Shown here piece after piece: positions 1 through 5,478 of a stretch of DNA of 5,478 nt. The translations under genes and the position numbers were made by a program. Source of the stretch: an uncultured Clostridia bacterium (GTDB taxonomy: Bacteria > Bacillota > Clostridia > Oscillospirales > Oscillospiraceae); NCBI GenBank assembly GCA_946619065.1, contig CAMOLY010000076.1:1-5478 (forward strand), written 5' to 3'. The notes under the pieces were generated by a model. That model had not been told where the DNA came from. It ran no database searches and was given only the letters and a program-made list of their open reading frames with translations. Position 1 is the first letter of the stretch; each line of letters begins with the position of its first letter.

Positions 1-14
1 GCGCCTCCGGCGCT

Positions 15-40
15 ATAAAATGCTTTTTAAAGCATTTTAT
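15..40. repeat. Perfect AT-rich inverted repeat (hairpin) in the intergenic region
   Basis: Positions 15-26 are the exact reverse complement of 29-40 (12 bp, 2-nt centre, so a physical loop of about 4 or more). The stem can be extended by pairing 11-13 with 43-45 if one base (41) is bulged. The arm carries ATGC flanked by A and T runs, so it may act as a weak terminator in either direction: as a second terminator behind the GtrA-family gene, or for a plus-strand gene ending left of the window. The perfect repeat is directly seen; a terminator role is inference, because the stem is poor in G and C. Confidence 0.5.
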
Positions 41-61
41 TGGCGTTCAGTATGACGCATA

Positions 62-104
62 AAATTCCGCCCGCTTCCCATCATCCGGGAGGCGGGCGGA
101 ATTT
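62..104 (-). terminator. Rho-independent terminator after the GtrA-family gene
   Basis: Arms 62-79 and 87-104 form an 18-bp stem with one G-U pair and a 7-nt loop (80-86). The core is very GC-rich (CCGCCCGC against GCGGGCGG) and is flanked by AAATT/AATTT. On the minus strand the stem ends in a run of four U (61-64) followed by AUGCG, so the U tract is short. The stem begins 18 bases past the stop codon of the minus-strand GtrA-family gene, the expected place for its terminator. The flanking A and T runs make weaker activity on the plus strand possible. Confidence 0.78.
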
Positions 105-122
105 CTGCGCCGCAGAGCAGGA

Positions 123-548
123 TCATTTTTCAGACGGAACTGTGCCGTCGTTGTCCACCTGCTTGCCGTAGACGACGAAGCGGGTGAAGAGGAACTCGGT
201 GACGAAGTTGAGCAGCATCATCAGGATCTGGACCAGGTTGCCGTTCCAGCCGCACTGATCGGTCAGATATCGGCCGCCGAAAACCGACACCGGCGTAAAG
301 ACGCAGTAATAGGCGAAGACCTTGAGCATGGCAACCGGGACGTTCGCAGCCGAGTGGAAAGTATACTTCCGGTTGATTGTAAAGTTATAGACCACCGAGA
401 GCACCAGGGAAATCAGATAGGCCGGCCACCAGGACCAGTGCAGGACGTTGTACATCAGCAGGAAGGTACCCTCCTGGATGATGCCTGCAGAGATGGAAAA
501 CAGGGTGAACTTCAGGGCGCGGATTTTTTCTTTTCGTTCGATTGTCAT
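123..548 (-). CDS. GtrA-family small integral membrane protein
   Basis: This 141-residue protein matches the GtrA-like family (PF04138), four-helix membrane proteins thought to help move lipid-linked sugars, such as polyprenyl-phosphate glucose, across the cytoplasmic membrane for surface-polymer glycosylation. Four hydrophobic segments are visible at about residues 13-34, 39-58, 71-92 and 104-124. The family hallmark NFTINRKYTF lies at 55-64, after the second segment, and a related NF...TRFVVYG lies at 114-128. Length is normal for the family. The ATG start has an AAGGA placed only one base upstream and a purine-rich AGAAAGAAG further out, so the ribosome site is not ideal, but no other start precedes the first helix. 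GtrA genes often sit beside a family 2 glycosyltransferase; none is seen here, so the substrate cannot be named. It is transcribed away from the WYL regulator and followed by a strong terminator, so it is probably monocistronic. Confidence 0.88.
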   Translation of the reverse strand: MTIERKEKIRALKFTLFSISAGIIQEGTFLLMYNVLHWSWWPAYLISLVLSVVYNFTINRKYTFHSAANVPVAMLKVFAYYCVFTPVSVFGGRYLTDQCGWNGNLVQILMMLLNFVTEFLFTRFVVYGKQVDNDGTVPSEK

Positions 549-630
549 TTCCTTCGCTTCTTTCTAACGTTTTCTTTTTGGTGCTATCTTTTTTTCGGAT
601 TCTGTGCTATGCTGTTTTTGAGGTGATAAT
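549..630. promoter_or_regulatory. Divergent promoter region between gtrA-like gene and WYL regulator
   Basis: This 82-bp gap lies between two divergent starts and should hold both promoters. The plus strand is strongly pyrimidine-rich across 549-596. Two extended -10-like elements for the plus strand are visible: TGCTATCTT at 582-590 and TGCTATGCT at 605-613. Neither has a good TTGACA box at the usual distance. The first is the more believable because a start near 597 leaves about a 34-nt leader; the second would start inside the ribosome site. Both share the heptamer GTGCTAT (581-587 and 604-610), 23 bases apart, which could also be an operator. The ribosome site of the WYL gene, GAGGTGAT, is at 620-627. 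Exact promoter positions are inference. Confidence 0.4.
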
Positions 631-1620
631 ATGCCGAAATCGGAAAACCAGAAGATCAAGCTGCTGATCATCAAGGAGTATCTGGAACAGAACACAGACG
701 AGAGTCATCCCGCCACAACCGCCGAGCTGCTGAATTATCTGGAGCACCGGGGTATTCCGGCCGAAAGGAAGAGCCTCTACCGGGACATCCAGTGTCTGGA
801 GGAATTCGGCTGCGATATCATCCGGACGACCGGCAAGAACGCAGGGTACGCGATCGGCGCGGGTACGTTTGATCTCCCCGAGCTCAAGCTGCTGGCAGAC
901 GCAGTGCTTTCATCCAAATTTCTGACGGAAAAGAAATCCGCACAGCTGATCCAGAAGCTCGGAACCCTGACCAGCCGGTATCAGGCGCTGGAGCTGCGGC
1001 GCTCCATGGTGGTCAGCGGCCGCGTCAAGTCCATGAACGAGAGCGTGATCTACAACGTTGACGACATCCATCAGGCCATCCTTGCCAACAGTCAGATCAA
1101 TTTCCGCTATTTTGAATGGGACCGGGACAAGCAGCGGGTGTACCGGAAAGGCGTCCGCACCGCCAGCCCCTATGCCCTGTGCTGGGACGACGCAAATTAT
1201 TACCTGATCGCCCACACCGAGGAGCACGGGCTGACACACTTCCGCGTGGACAAAATGACACAGATCCGGCAGACCGGAGAACCCAGGGTGCAGACGGAAG
1301 AAACGCGGAAGCTCGATCTGTCCACCTATTCCAAAGAAGTCTTCGGCATGTTCAGCGGTTCACCGGTCACGGTGCGGATGCGGTTTGAAAACAGTCTCGC
1401 CGGCGTGGTAATCGACCGGTTCGGAAAGGAAATCATGCTGATTCCGGACGGCCCGGACCACTTCACCTGCATGGCGGAAATCCGGATATCGCCGATCTTT
1501 TACAGCTGGATCGCAGAATTCGGCACCCGTGTCAGGTTGCTTTCGCCACAGTCGGTGGTCGACGGGTTCAAGGAAAACTGCCGCGCGATTCTGGAGCTGT
1601 ACGACAATTCTCAGCCCTGA
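631..1620 (+). CDS. WYL-domain transcriptional regulator with N-terminal winged HTH
   Basis: This 329-residue cytoplasmic DNA-binding regulator has the three-part build of the family. An HTH_11-type winged helix spans about residues 8-75, with a likely recognition helix in ERKSLYRDIQCLEEFG at 45-60. A WYL domain spans about 140-213, with the core SPYALCWDDANYYLIA at 179-194. A C-terminal WCX-like extension spans about 245-325. WYL domains sense ligands, in known cases single-stranded DNA or nucleotide-like molecules, and members act as repressors or activators; the ligand here is unknown. The start is well supported: GAGGTGAT precedes the ATG, with 5 bases between AGGTG and ATG. It is divergent from the gtrA-like gene, which makes that gene and its own promoter the first candidate targets. 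Its last 10 bases overlap the end of coaD on the other strand. Family assignment is confident; regulon and signal are not visible. Confidence 0.92.
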   Translation: MPKSENQKIKLLIIKEYLEQNTDESHPATTAELLNYLEHRGIPAERKSLYRDIQCLEEFGCDIIRTTGKNAGYAIGAGTFDLPELKLLADAVLSSKFLTEKKSAQLIQKLGTLTSRYQALELRRSMVVSGRVKSMNESVIYNVDDIHQAILANSQINFRYFEWDRDKQRVYRKGVRTASPYALCWDDANYYLIAHTEEHGLTHFRVDKMTQIRQTGEPRVQTEETRKLDLSTYSKEVFGMFSGSPVTVRMRFENSLAGVVIDRFGKEIMLIPDGPDHFTCMAEIRISPIFYSWIAEFGTRVRLLSPQSVVDGFKENCRAILELYDNSQP

Positions 1621-2096
1621 TTCTCCAGCCGGTCGATCATCCGGATCACCGCGGCCGGCACGTAGGCGGAGATGTCCTTGTGGTAGCCGTGCAGCTCCTT
1701 GACCATTGTGGAAGAGACCGCGATGTTGTTGGCACGAAAATAGACGTATTCAAGATCCGGATTGATCAGCTTGTTGACCGCGGCGATGTTCTCTTCGTAG
1801 TTGTAATCCATGTTGTTGCGCAGACCGCGGATCATGTAATCGGCATGAAATACGTGGGCGAATTCGGCGACCAGTCCCTCCCAGATGCGCACCTCACAGT
1901 TGGAGATCCGGTTTTCCAGCAGCGTTTCGCGGATGGCCTCGGCGGTCTGCTGCGCGGGAAAGCTCCGGCGCTTATCGGAATTGACGCCGATGACAATGTA
2001 GAAATAGTCAAAAATCTCGGAGGCCTTTCGCACCATGTCCAGATGGCCGTTGGTAAAGGGGTCGAAGGAGCCCGGATAAATTGCCGTTTTTCCCAT
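1611..2096 (-). CDS. coaD: Phosphopantetheine adenylyltransferase (CoaD)
   Basis: CoaD joins 4'-phosphopantetheine and ATP to give dephospho-CoA and pyrophosphate, the penultimate step of coenzyme A synthesis, in the cytoplasm. The 161-residue length is typical. The nucleotidyltransferase signature GSFDPFTNGH is at residues 9-18, including the TxGH-type nucleotide motif at 15-18. GLVAEFA is at 74-80, IRGLRNNMDYNYE at 89-101, and the ATP-binding SSTMVKEL at 128-135. All key motifs look intact, so the enzyme should be active. The ATG start has AAAGGA seven bases upstream; this overlaps the stop codon of the MATE gene, so translation is probably coupled to it. The gene ends 10 bp inside the convergent WYL gene. 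In many Firmicutes coaD follows the rRNA methyltransferase gene rsmD; here its upstream neighbour is a MATE transporter. Confidence 0.97.
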   Translation of the reverse strand: MGKTAIYPGSFDPFTNGHLDMVRKASEIFDYFYIVIGVNSDKRRSFPAQQTAEAIRETLLENRISNCEVRIWEGLVAEFAHVFHADYMIRGLRNNMDYNYEENIAAVNKLINPDLEYVYFRANNIAVSSTMVKELHGYHKDISAYVPAAVIRMIDRLENQG

Positions 2097-2103
2097 AACT
2101 GAG

Positions 2104-2109
2104 TCCTTT
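2104..2109 (-). promoter_or_regulatory. coaD ribosome binding site overlapping the MATE stop codon
   Basis: On the minus strand AAAGGA lies seven bases before the coaD ATG. Its first A is also the last base of the TGA that ends the MATE gene (TGA at 2109-2111). Ribosomes finishing the MATE gene therefore arrive on the coaD start site, which favours translational coupling and confirms the chosen coaD start. Confidence 0.75.
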
Positions 2110-3530
2110 CATTCGGACGCCGGGATTTCCGGCGTCCGCTGTTTTTTCGGCAGAATCATCGGGTTCCACCGGCCATAGCGGTAGTAAAGCACAAACAGAA
2201 TGCAAAGCAGGATGTTATGCCCGATCATGCAGGCCCAGGCGGAGACAAGGCCGCCGTCAAAAAAGCGTGTGCAAAGGAAGGTTCCGAAAATCCGGACGCC
2301 CCACATGCCGACAACATTGAAGGCGAAGGGCGCCCTGGTCTTGCCGGCTCCCTGCATCATGCCCTCGATCACGATGGACACGCCGTAGATTGGTTCGGAA
2401 AGTGCTACCATGCGCAGAACCGTGCTGCCGAGGGCGATCACCTTCGGGTCATGGCTGAAGATGCGAACCATCTGCGGGGCAAAGGCAAAGAGCAGACCGC
2501 CGGAGATGACCATCATGCCAACCTCCAGCGCAATGATCAGAACGGTCAAATCCTTCAGTCGCTGCCGGTCGCGCGCACCGATCGCGTTGCCGGTCAGGGT
2601 TGCAGCAGCCGCCTGCATGCCAAAGCCGGGGATGTAGAACGCAGACTCCACGGTGTTGGCGACGGTGTGGGCAGCGGTGGCGAGGTCGCCGATGGAATTA
2701 ATCATCGAGGCGAAGACAACATACCCCAGCGAGGTCGCAAAACGCTGGAGCATGTTCGGGATCGCGACACGCATGCAGGGCCGGAGCACGCCGGCGTCCG
2801 GCCGGAAGGAGTGGCCCCGCGGAGAAATCGTCTTATGTCGGAACAGGGCTGCCGTGATCACGATCCCTCCCAGCGTGAAGGCAATCGCGCTGGCAATCGC
2901 CGCACCGGTCACACCAAGGCCGGCGCCCCAGAGGGTGACGCGAAGGCCGAAGATCCTGACCGTCCGCGTCCGATAGATGAGGAAGAAATTCAGGATCACG
3001 TTGATCAGGTTCATCACGACGCCGACCGCCATCGGTTTCTTCGTGTCGCCAGCGGCGCGCAAAACCGTTCCGAAAATCATACTGGCCGTGCGGAAGAGCA
3101 TCGGCAGGTAGAGGATCCGGAAGTAGCGGGCGGCCATCGGGCGCAGGTCCTTGCCGACCTGCATCCAGCCGGGGACAAAGTCCGCAAGGCCCACCGTCAG
3201 AACCGTAAAGAAGCTTCCGGTCACCAGGACGGCAAGAACGGACTGGGCAGAGGCTTTCTTCGCACGGTCCGGGTCTTCAGCGCCGAGTGCTTGAGAAATA
3301 TAGGCCAGGAAGCCGATCCCAAAAGCGGAAATGGTACTTCCTACGAGCCAGTTCACCGTCGTCGTCGAACCAACGGCGGCGGTCGCTGCGGTGCCAAGCT
3401 GGCCGACCATCGCTGTGTCGATATACTGAACGAGGGTATGCATCAGCTCCTCGAGCATCGTCGGCCAGGCCAGGGCGAAGACAACCGGCAGAAGTCGGCG
3501 CAGTCTGGAGATTCTGTCTTTCTGAATCAT
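2109..3530 (-). CDS. MATE-family efflux transporter
   Basis: This 473-residue, twelve-helix inner-membrane protein belongs to the MATE family (MatE, PF01554, two copies), which exports drugs or metabolites in exchange for sodium ions or protons. Family features are visible: the first helix and loop with VQYIDTAMVGQLGTAA at 34-49, YISQALGAEDPDRAKKA at 77-93, and the diagnostic AAGDTKKPM...NLINVILNF across 159-182. The second half repeats the pattern with MQGAGKTRAPFAFNVVG at 392-408, the expected internal duplication. Length matches the family. The ATG start is followed directly by a basic leader and the first helix. An in-frame TGA at 3558-3560 rules out a longer protein. Its ribosome site is weak (AGG six bases upstream), and a hairpin lies just before it. 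It sits between udg and coaD on the same strand. The substrate cannot be predicted. Confidence 0.94.
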   Translation of the reverse strand: MIQKDRISRLRRLLPVVFALAWPTMLEELMHTLVQYIDTAMVGQLGTAATAAVGSTTTVNWLVGSTISAFGIGFLAYISQALGAEDPDRAKKASAQSVLAVLVTGSFFTVLTVGLADFVPGWMQVGKDLRPMAARYFRILYLPMLFRTASMIFGTVLRAAGDTKKPMAVGVVMNLINVILNFFLIYRTRTVRIFGLRVTLWGAGLGVTGAAIASAIAFTLGGIVITAALFRHKTISPRGHSFRPDAGVLRPCMRVAIPNMLQRFATSLGYVVFASMINSIGDLATAAHTVANTVESAFYIPGFGMQAAAATLTGNAIGARDRQRLKDLTVLIIALEVGMMVISGGLLFAFAPQMVRIFSHDPKVIALGSTVLRMVALSEPIYGVSIVIEGMMQGAGKTRAPFAFNVVGMWGVRIFGTFLCTRFFDGGLVSAWACMIGHNILLCILFVLYYRYGRWNPMILPKKQRTPEIPASE

Positions 3531-3544
3531 AAAAAACCTGTTCT

Positions 3545-3570
3545 GCGGAGGTTCCGGTCAATGCCTCCGC
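3545..3570 (-). promoter_or_regulatory. Hairpin in the udg-MATE gap, sequestering a GGAGG
   Basis: GCGGAGG and CCTCCGC (3545-3551 and 3564-3570) form a 7-bp GC-rich stem with a 12-nt loop. On the minus-strand transcript the left arm contains a perfect Shine-Dalgarno-like GGAGG, which the right arm CCUCC pairs with. After the stem come eight bases and then six U directly before the MATE ATG. The U tract is too far from the stem for a standard terminator, so this may be an attenuator-like element, an RNA processing or stability element, or a chance stem. It fills most of the 41-bp gap between the two genes. Confidence 0.4.
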
Positions 3571-3571
3571 G

Positions 3572-4156
3572 TCATGCATTTTGATAGAGCTCCGGGCAGA
3601 CCTGGCGGATCTTCTGCCGGACGGACAGCAGATCCAGGAAGGTCTCCGGGCGCTTGGACAGATCCCGCAGCAGTGCAGAGGGATGGTAAATTGCGGTGTA
3701 CCAGACGCCGCCTTTTTCCACCCACTGGCCATGCTGACGGGTGATCCGGTAGTTCGATTCGATCAGCGCGGCAGCGGAGATCCGGCCGAGACAAACAATG
3801 ATCTTCGGCTCCAGCAGCCGGATTTGCTCATAAAGATAGCCGATGCAGGCCGTCTGTTCTTCCGGCTTCGGGTCCCGGTTTCCGGGCGGACGGCACTTGA
3901 CGATGTTGGCAATGTAGCAATTGTGCCTGCCAAGATCGATGATCGAGAGCATCTCGTCCAGCAGCTTCCCGGCCGCGCCGACAAAAGGCTCACCCTGCAG
4001 ATCCTCCTGCTGGCCCGGGCCCTCCCCCACAAAGAGCACCGGCGTGCGCTGCGGGCCGACTCCGAAGACCAGTTTGTGTCTTCCTTCGCCGAGCGCACAG
4101 GCACGGCAGGCTTCACAGCGGGAACGGAGTTCTTCCCAGTCCCTCTGCGCGCTCAT
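3572..4156 (-). CDS. Family 4 uracil-DNA glycosylase with iron-sulfur cluster
   Basis: This enzyme removes uracil from DNA, starting base excision repair after cytosine deamination or dUTP misincorporation. The 194 residues carry the family 4 (UDGa) signature. The water-activating/uracil-binding motif GEGPGQQED is at 44-52 and FVGAAGKLLD at 58-67. NIVKCRPPGNRDP is at 84-96, and the leucine-loop/histidine motif HPSALLR at 158-164. Likely 4Fe-4S ligands are Cys17, Cys20, Cys88 and Cys104, by comparison with the thermophile UDGa layout recalled from family knowledge. Cys14 is an extra cysteine that makes a CxxCxxC run. The start overlaps the stop of the upstream carboxypeptidase gene as ATGA, with GGGAG nine bases before the ATG, so the two are probably co-translated. 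No residue of the active site appears lost. Confidence 0.95.
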   Translation of the reverse strand: MSAQRDWEELRSRCEACRACALGEGRHKLVFGVGPQRTPVLFVGEGPGQQEDLQGEPFVGAAGKLLDEMLSIIDLGRHNCYIANIVKCRPPGNRDPKPEEQTACIGYLYEQIRLLEPKIIVCLGRISAAALIESNYRITRQHGQWVEKGGVWYTAIYHPSALLRDLSKRPETFLDLLSVRQKIRQVCPELYQNA

Positions 4157-5478
4157 AGCCCGTTTCTCCCGCGGAAGCGCTCTTGACTCCGCTGTCTGGC
4201 GGCCTCGCGCTCCCGGCGGCGACGGATCTGCCGTCTGCGAACCGCGCGGTAGATCAGGTTGCGGACAACCAGCAGCAAAAACAGGCCGGCCAGAACCAGA
4301 ACAGGGAGATACCAGTAGTGCAGAATCTTTTGAACCGTGGAGCGCTCAGCCACAGGCTTGTCGTTTCCGGTGAGCTTGGACCACGCCCGATCCAGCTTCT
4401 GGACCTTGACCTCGGTCAGCGTAATCAGATCCGTCTCGCCAACCCGGTCGCCGTCGTAGGTCATGATCAGTCTGCCGACCTTTTGTCCCTTTTCCAGCGG
4501 AGCTTCAAGGGCCTTGTCGCTGTCATAGACTTCCTTCCAGCCAACCAGATCCGGGTCGTATTCCTTCGGCAGCAGATAGCTCACATCCTCGGCCGGGATC
4601 AGGACCACGCCGCGCTTGTCGTCGGCGTATTTCACGGCAGCCGGAATGACCGGGAAGGGATTGTCTCCCCCTGAGGCGAGCTTGGCATAGGCAAAATTGT
4701 CGAAGCCGTAGTTGAACAGCTTTTTCGCCTCGACGAAGTTTTCATAGCGCGTACTGCCGTCCGACATCTGTCTGGAGATCGCGCCCATGATGATGCAAAG
4801 AAGATCCAGATTGCCGTCGGTGGCACGGGAGATCACACAGCGGCCCGCAGCGCTGGTAAATCCGGTTTTGATTCCGGAGGCCAGATCGTAATAATAGGTA
4901 TAGTAGCCGCCGTTATCCGCAAGATAGCGGTTGCCGTCGTTCAGAATCAGATAATTGGTCGTGGTCAGACGCACGGCGTCGCTCAGATTCGTCGGCGGTA
5001 CCGTGTATTCCGGCGTGGCCACGATCTCGCGGAAGGTTTCATAGGACAGGGCGGCGCGGGTAATGATGCTCAGATCACGGGCAGTCGTATAGTGCGTCGG
5101 ATCATGCAGACCGTGGGTGTTAGAAAAATGCGTGCCGGTACAGCCGAGCTCCTTCGCGGTCTCGTTCATCATATTGACAAAGGTCGGAATATCGCTGCCG
5201 ACTCCCTCGGCGATCACGTTCGCCGCCTCGTTGGAAGAAACGACCATCAGATAATACAGCGCGTTGCGCAGACTGAGCTTCTCGCCGACCTTCAGCCGCA
5301 CCTCTCCGCCGGCTTCCGCGATTCCTTCAACCGCGGTATCCGTGACCGTAAGCTGCAAACTGTCGAGCAGGTCGCCGGCGTATTTCAGGGCGACCAGGCA
5401 GGTCATAATCTTCGTCAGGCTGGCCGGATAGACCCGCTCCTCCGCGTTCTTTGCATAGACCACAATGCCGGAGTTCAG
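4153..5478 (-). CDS. D-alanyl-D-alanine carboxypeptidase (S11, DacA/PBP5-like), 5' end missing
   Basis: This penicillin-binding enzyme removes the terminal D-alanine from peptidoglycan pentapeptides outside the membrane, limiting cross-linking. The window holds 441 codons plus the stop; the frame stays open to the right edge, so the signal peptide and true start lie outside. Counting from the window edge, the serine protease-like motifs are complete: SLTK at 20-23 (nucleophile Ser20, Lys23), SSN at 81-83, and KTG at 204-206. The family stretch THFSNTHGLHDPTHYTTARDL is at about 116-136. A PBP5_C-like beta domain follows (about 260-360, with LEKGQKVGRLIM). One membrane helix, about 389-405, replaces the amphipathic anchor of E. 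coli PBP5, and is followed by a 36-residue tail holding 15 arginines. The stop overlaps the udg start (ATGA). The GTG at 5461-5463 is internal, not the start. Family identity is firm. Confidence 0.94.
   Translation of the reverse strand: MNSGIVVYAKNAEERVYPASLTKIMTCLVALKYAGDLLDSLQLTVTDTAVEGIAEAGGEVRLKVGEKLSLRNALYYLMVVSSNEAANVIAEGVGSDIPTFVNMMNETAKELGCTGTHFSNTHGLHDPTHYTTARDLSIITRAALSYETFREIVATPEYTVPPTNLSDAVRLTTTNYLILNDGNRYLADNGGYYTYYYDLASGIKTGFTSAAGRCVISRATDGNLDLLCIIMGAISRQMSDGSTRYENFVEAKKLFNYGFDNFAYAKLASGGDNPFPVIPAAVKYADDKRGVVLIPAEDVSYLLPKEYDPDLVGWKEVYDSDKALEAPLEKGQKVGRLIMTYDGDRVGETDLITLTEVKVQKLDRAWSKLTGNDKPVAERSTVQKILHYWYLPVLVLAGLFLLLVVRNLIYRAVRRRQIRRRREREAARQRSQERFRGRNGL
4166..4170 (-). promoter_or_regulatory. 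udg ribosome binding site inside the end of the carboxypeptidase gene
   Basis: GGGAG on the minus strand lies nine bases before the udg ATG, within the last codons of the carboxypeptidase gene. Together with the ATGA stop/start overlap at 4153-4156 it fixes the udg start and points to translational coupling of the two genes. Confidence 0.65.

Noticed and set aside
626..631. Minus-strand TATTAT as a -10 box for the gtrA-like gene
   Set aside because: The hexamer is good, but I see no matching -35 at 16-18 bp and the upstream part would lie inside the WYL coding start; too weak to list as a promoter.
910..1239. Minus-strand open frame of 109 codons inside the WYL gene
   Set aside because: Antisense to the WYL domain coding region, with no motif support.
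1639..1646. Palindrome ATCCGGAT near the WYL/coaD junction as a terminator or operator
   Set aside because: Only 8 bp, inside coaD codons, no loop and no U tract.
1680..2102. Plus-strand open frame of 140 codons opposite coaD
   Set aside because: Antisense shadow of a clear CoaD; no domain and no sensible operon partner.
2217..3584. Plus-strand open frame of 455 codons opposite nearly the whole MATE gene
   Set aside because: Its translation is charged, rich in Asp, His, Arg and Gly, with no domain signature. That is what the antisense of a hydrophobic protein in GC-rich codons gives. The MATE frame opposite has full family motifs.
3581..4186. Plus-strand open frame of 201 codons opposite the uracil-DNA glycosylase gene
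   Set aside because: No recognisable motif, and it lies wholly antisense to a gene with intact active-site motifs; GC-driven lack of stops explains it.
5461..5463. GTG as start codon of the carboxypeptidase
   Set aside because: The frame continues upstream to the window edge with family-like residues (LNSGIV before VYAKNAEER), and a start here would leave no signal peptide and cut into the catalytic domain.
631..5478. A defence or other new system built around the WYL regulator
   Set aside because: WYL regulators do occur in defence islands, but no nuclease, methylase, toxin or phage-related gene is present, and the neighbours are ordinary housekeeping genes on the opposite strand.

Overview
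The window is a compact, moderately GC-rich bacterial chromosomal segment that looks ordinary and housekeeping in character. Gene content and sequence style suggest a Gram-positive Firmicute of the class Clostridia, possibly an Oscillospiraceae/Ruminococcaceae-type gut bacterium. The clues are a monotopic S11 D,D-carboxypeptidase with PBP5-type C-terminal domain, a Clostridia-like CoaD, a family 4 uracil-DNA glycosylase, a WYL regulator with a clear AGGTG-type ribosome site, and short gaps between genes. This taxonomic reading is inference from protein style, not a database result.

Layout from left to right. Positions 1-122 are non-coding and hold a run of overlapping inverted repeats, including a strong terminator for the minus-strand gene that follows. 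Positions 123-548 (-) encode a small GtrA-family membrane protein. Positions 549-630 are a pyrimidine-rich divergent regulatory gap. Positions 631-1620 (+) encode a WYL-domain transcriptional regulator. It converges on, and overlaps by 10 bp, the end of a minus-strand gene cluster. In transcription order that cluster is a D-alanyl-D-alanine carboxypeptidase (5' end cut off by the window edge), family 4 uracil-DNA glycosylase (ATGA overlap), MATE-family transporter (41-bp gap with a hairpin), and coaD (12-bp gap, with its ribosome site overlapping the MATE stop codon).

The four minus-strand genes are packed closely enough to be one operon, with translational coupling likely at dacA/udg and MATE/coaD. 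Their functions are cell-wall trimming, DNA uracil repair, multidrug or metabolite export and coenzyme A synthesis. They do not form one pathway, so the grouping looks like a housekeeping operon rather than a specialised system. The WYL regulator could control itself and the divergent gtrA gene, but no operator is proven.

I found no mobile element, CRISPR array, RNA gene or convincing new system. The points most worth a second look are small: the nested inverted repeats at 11-104, the arginine-rich cytoplasmic tail of the carboxypeptidase, the hairpin that locks up a GGAGG before the MATE gene, the repeated GTGCTAT in the divergent gap, and the terminator-free convergent overlap of the WYL gene and coaD.
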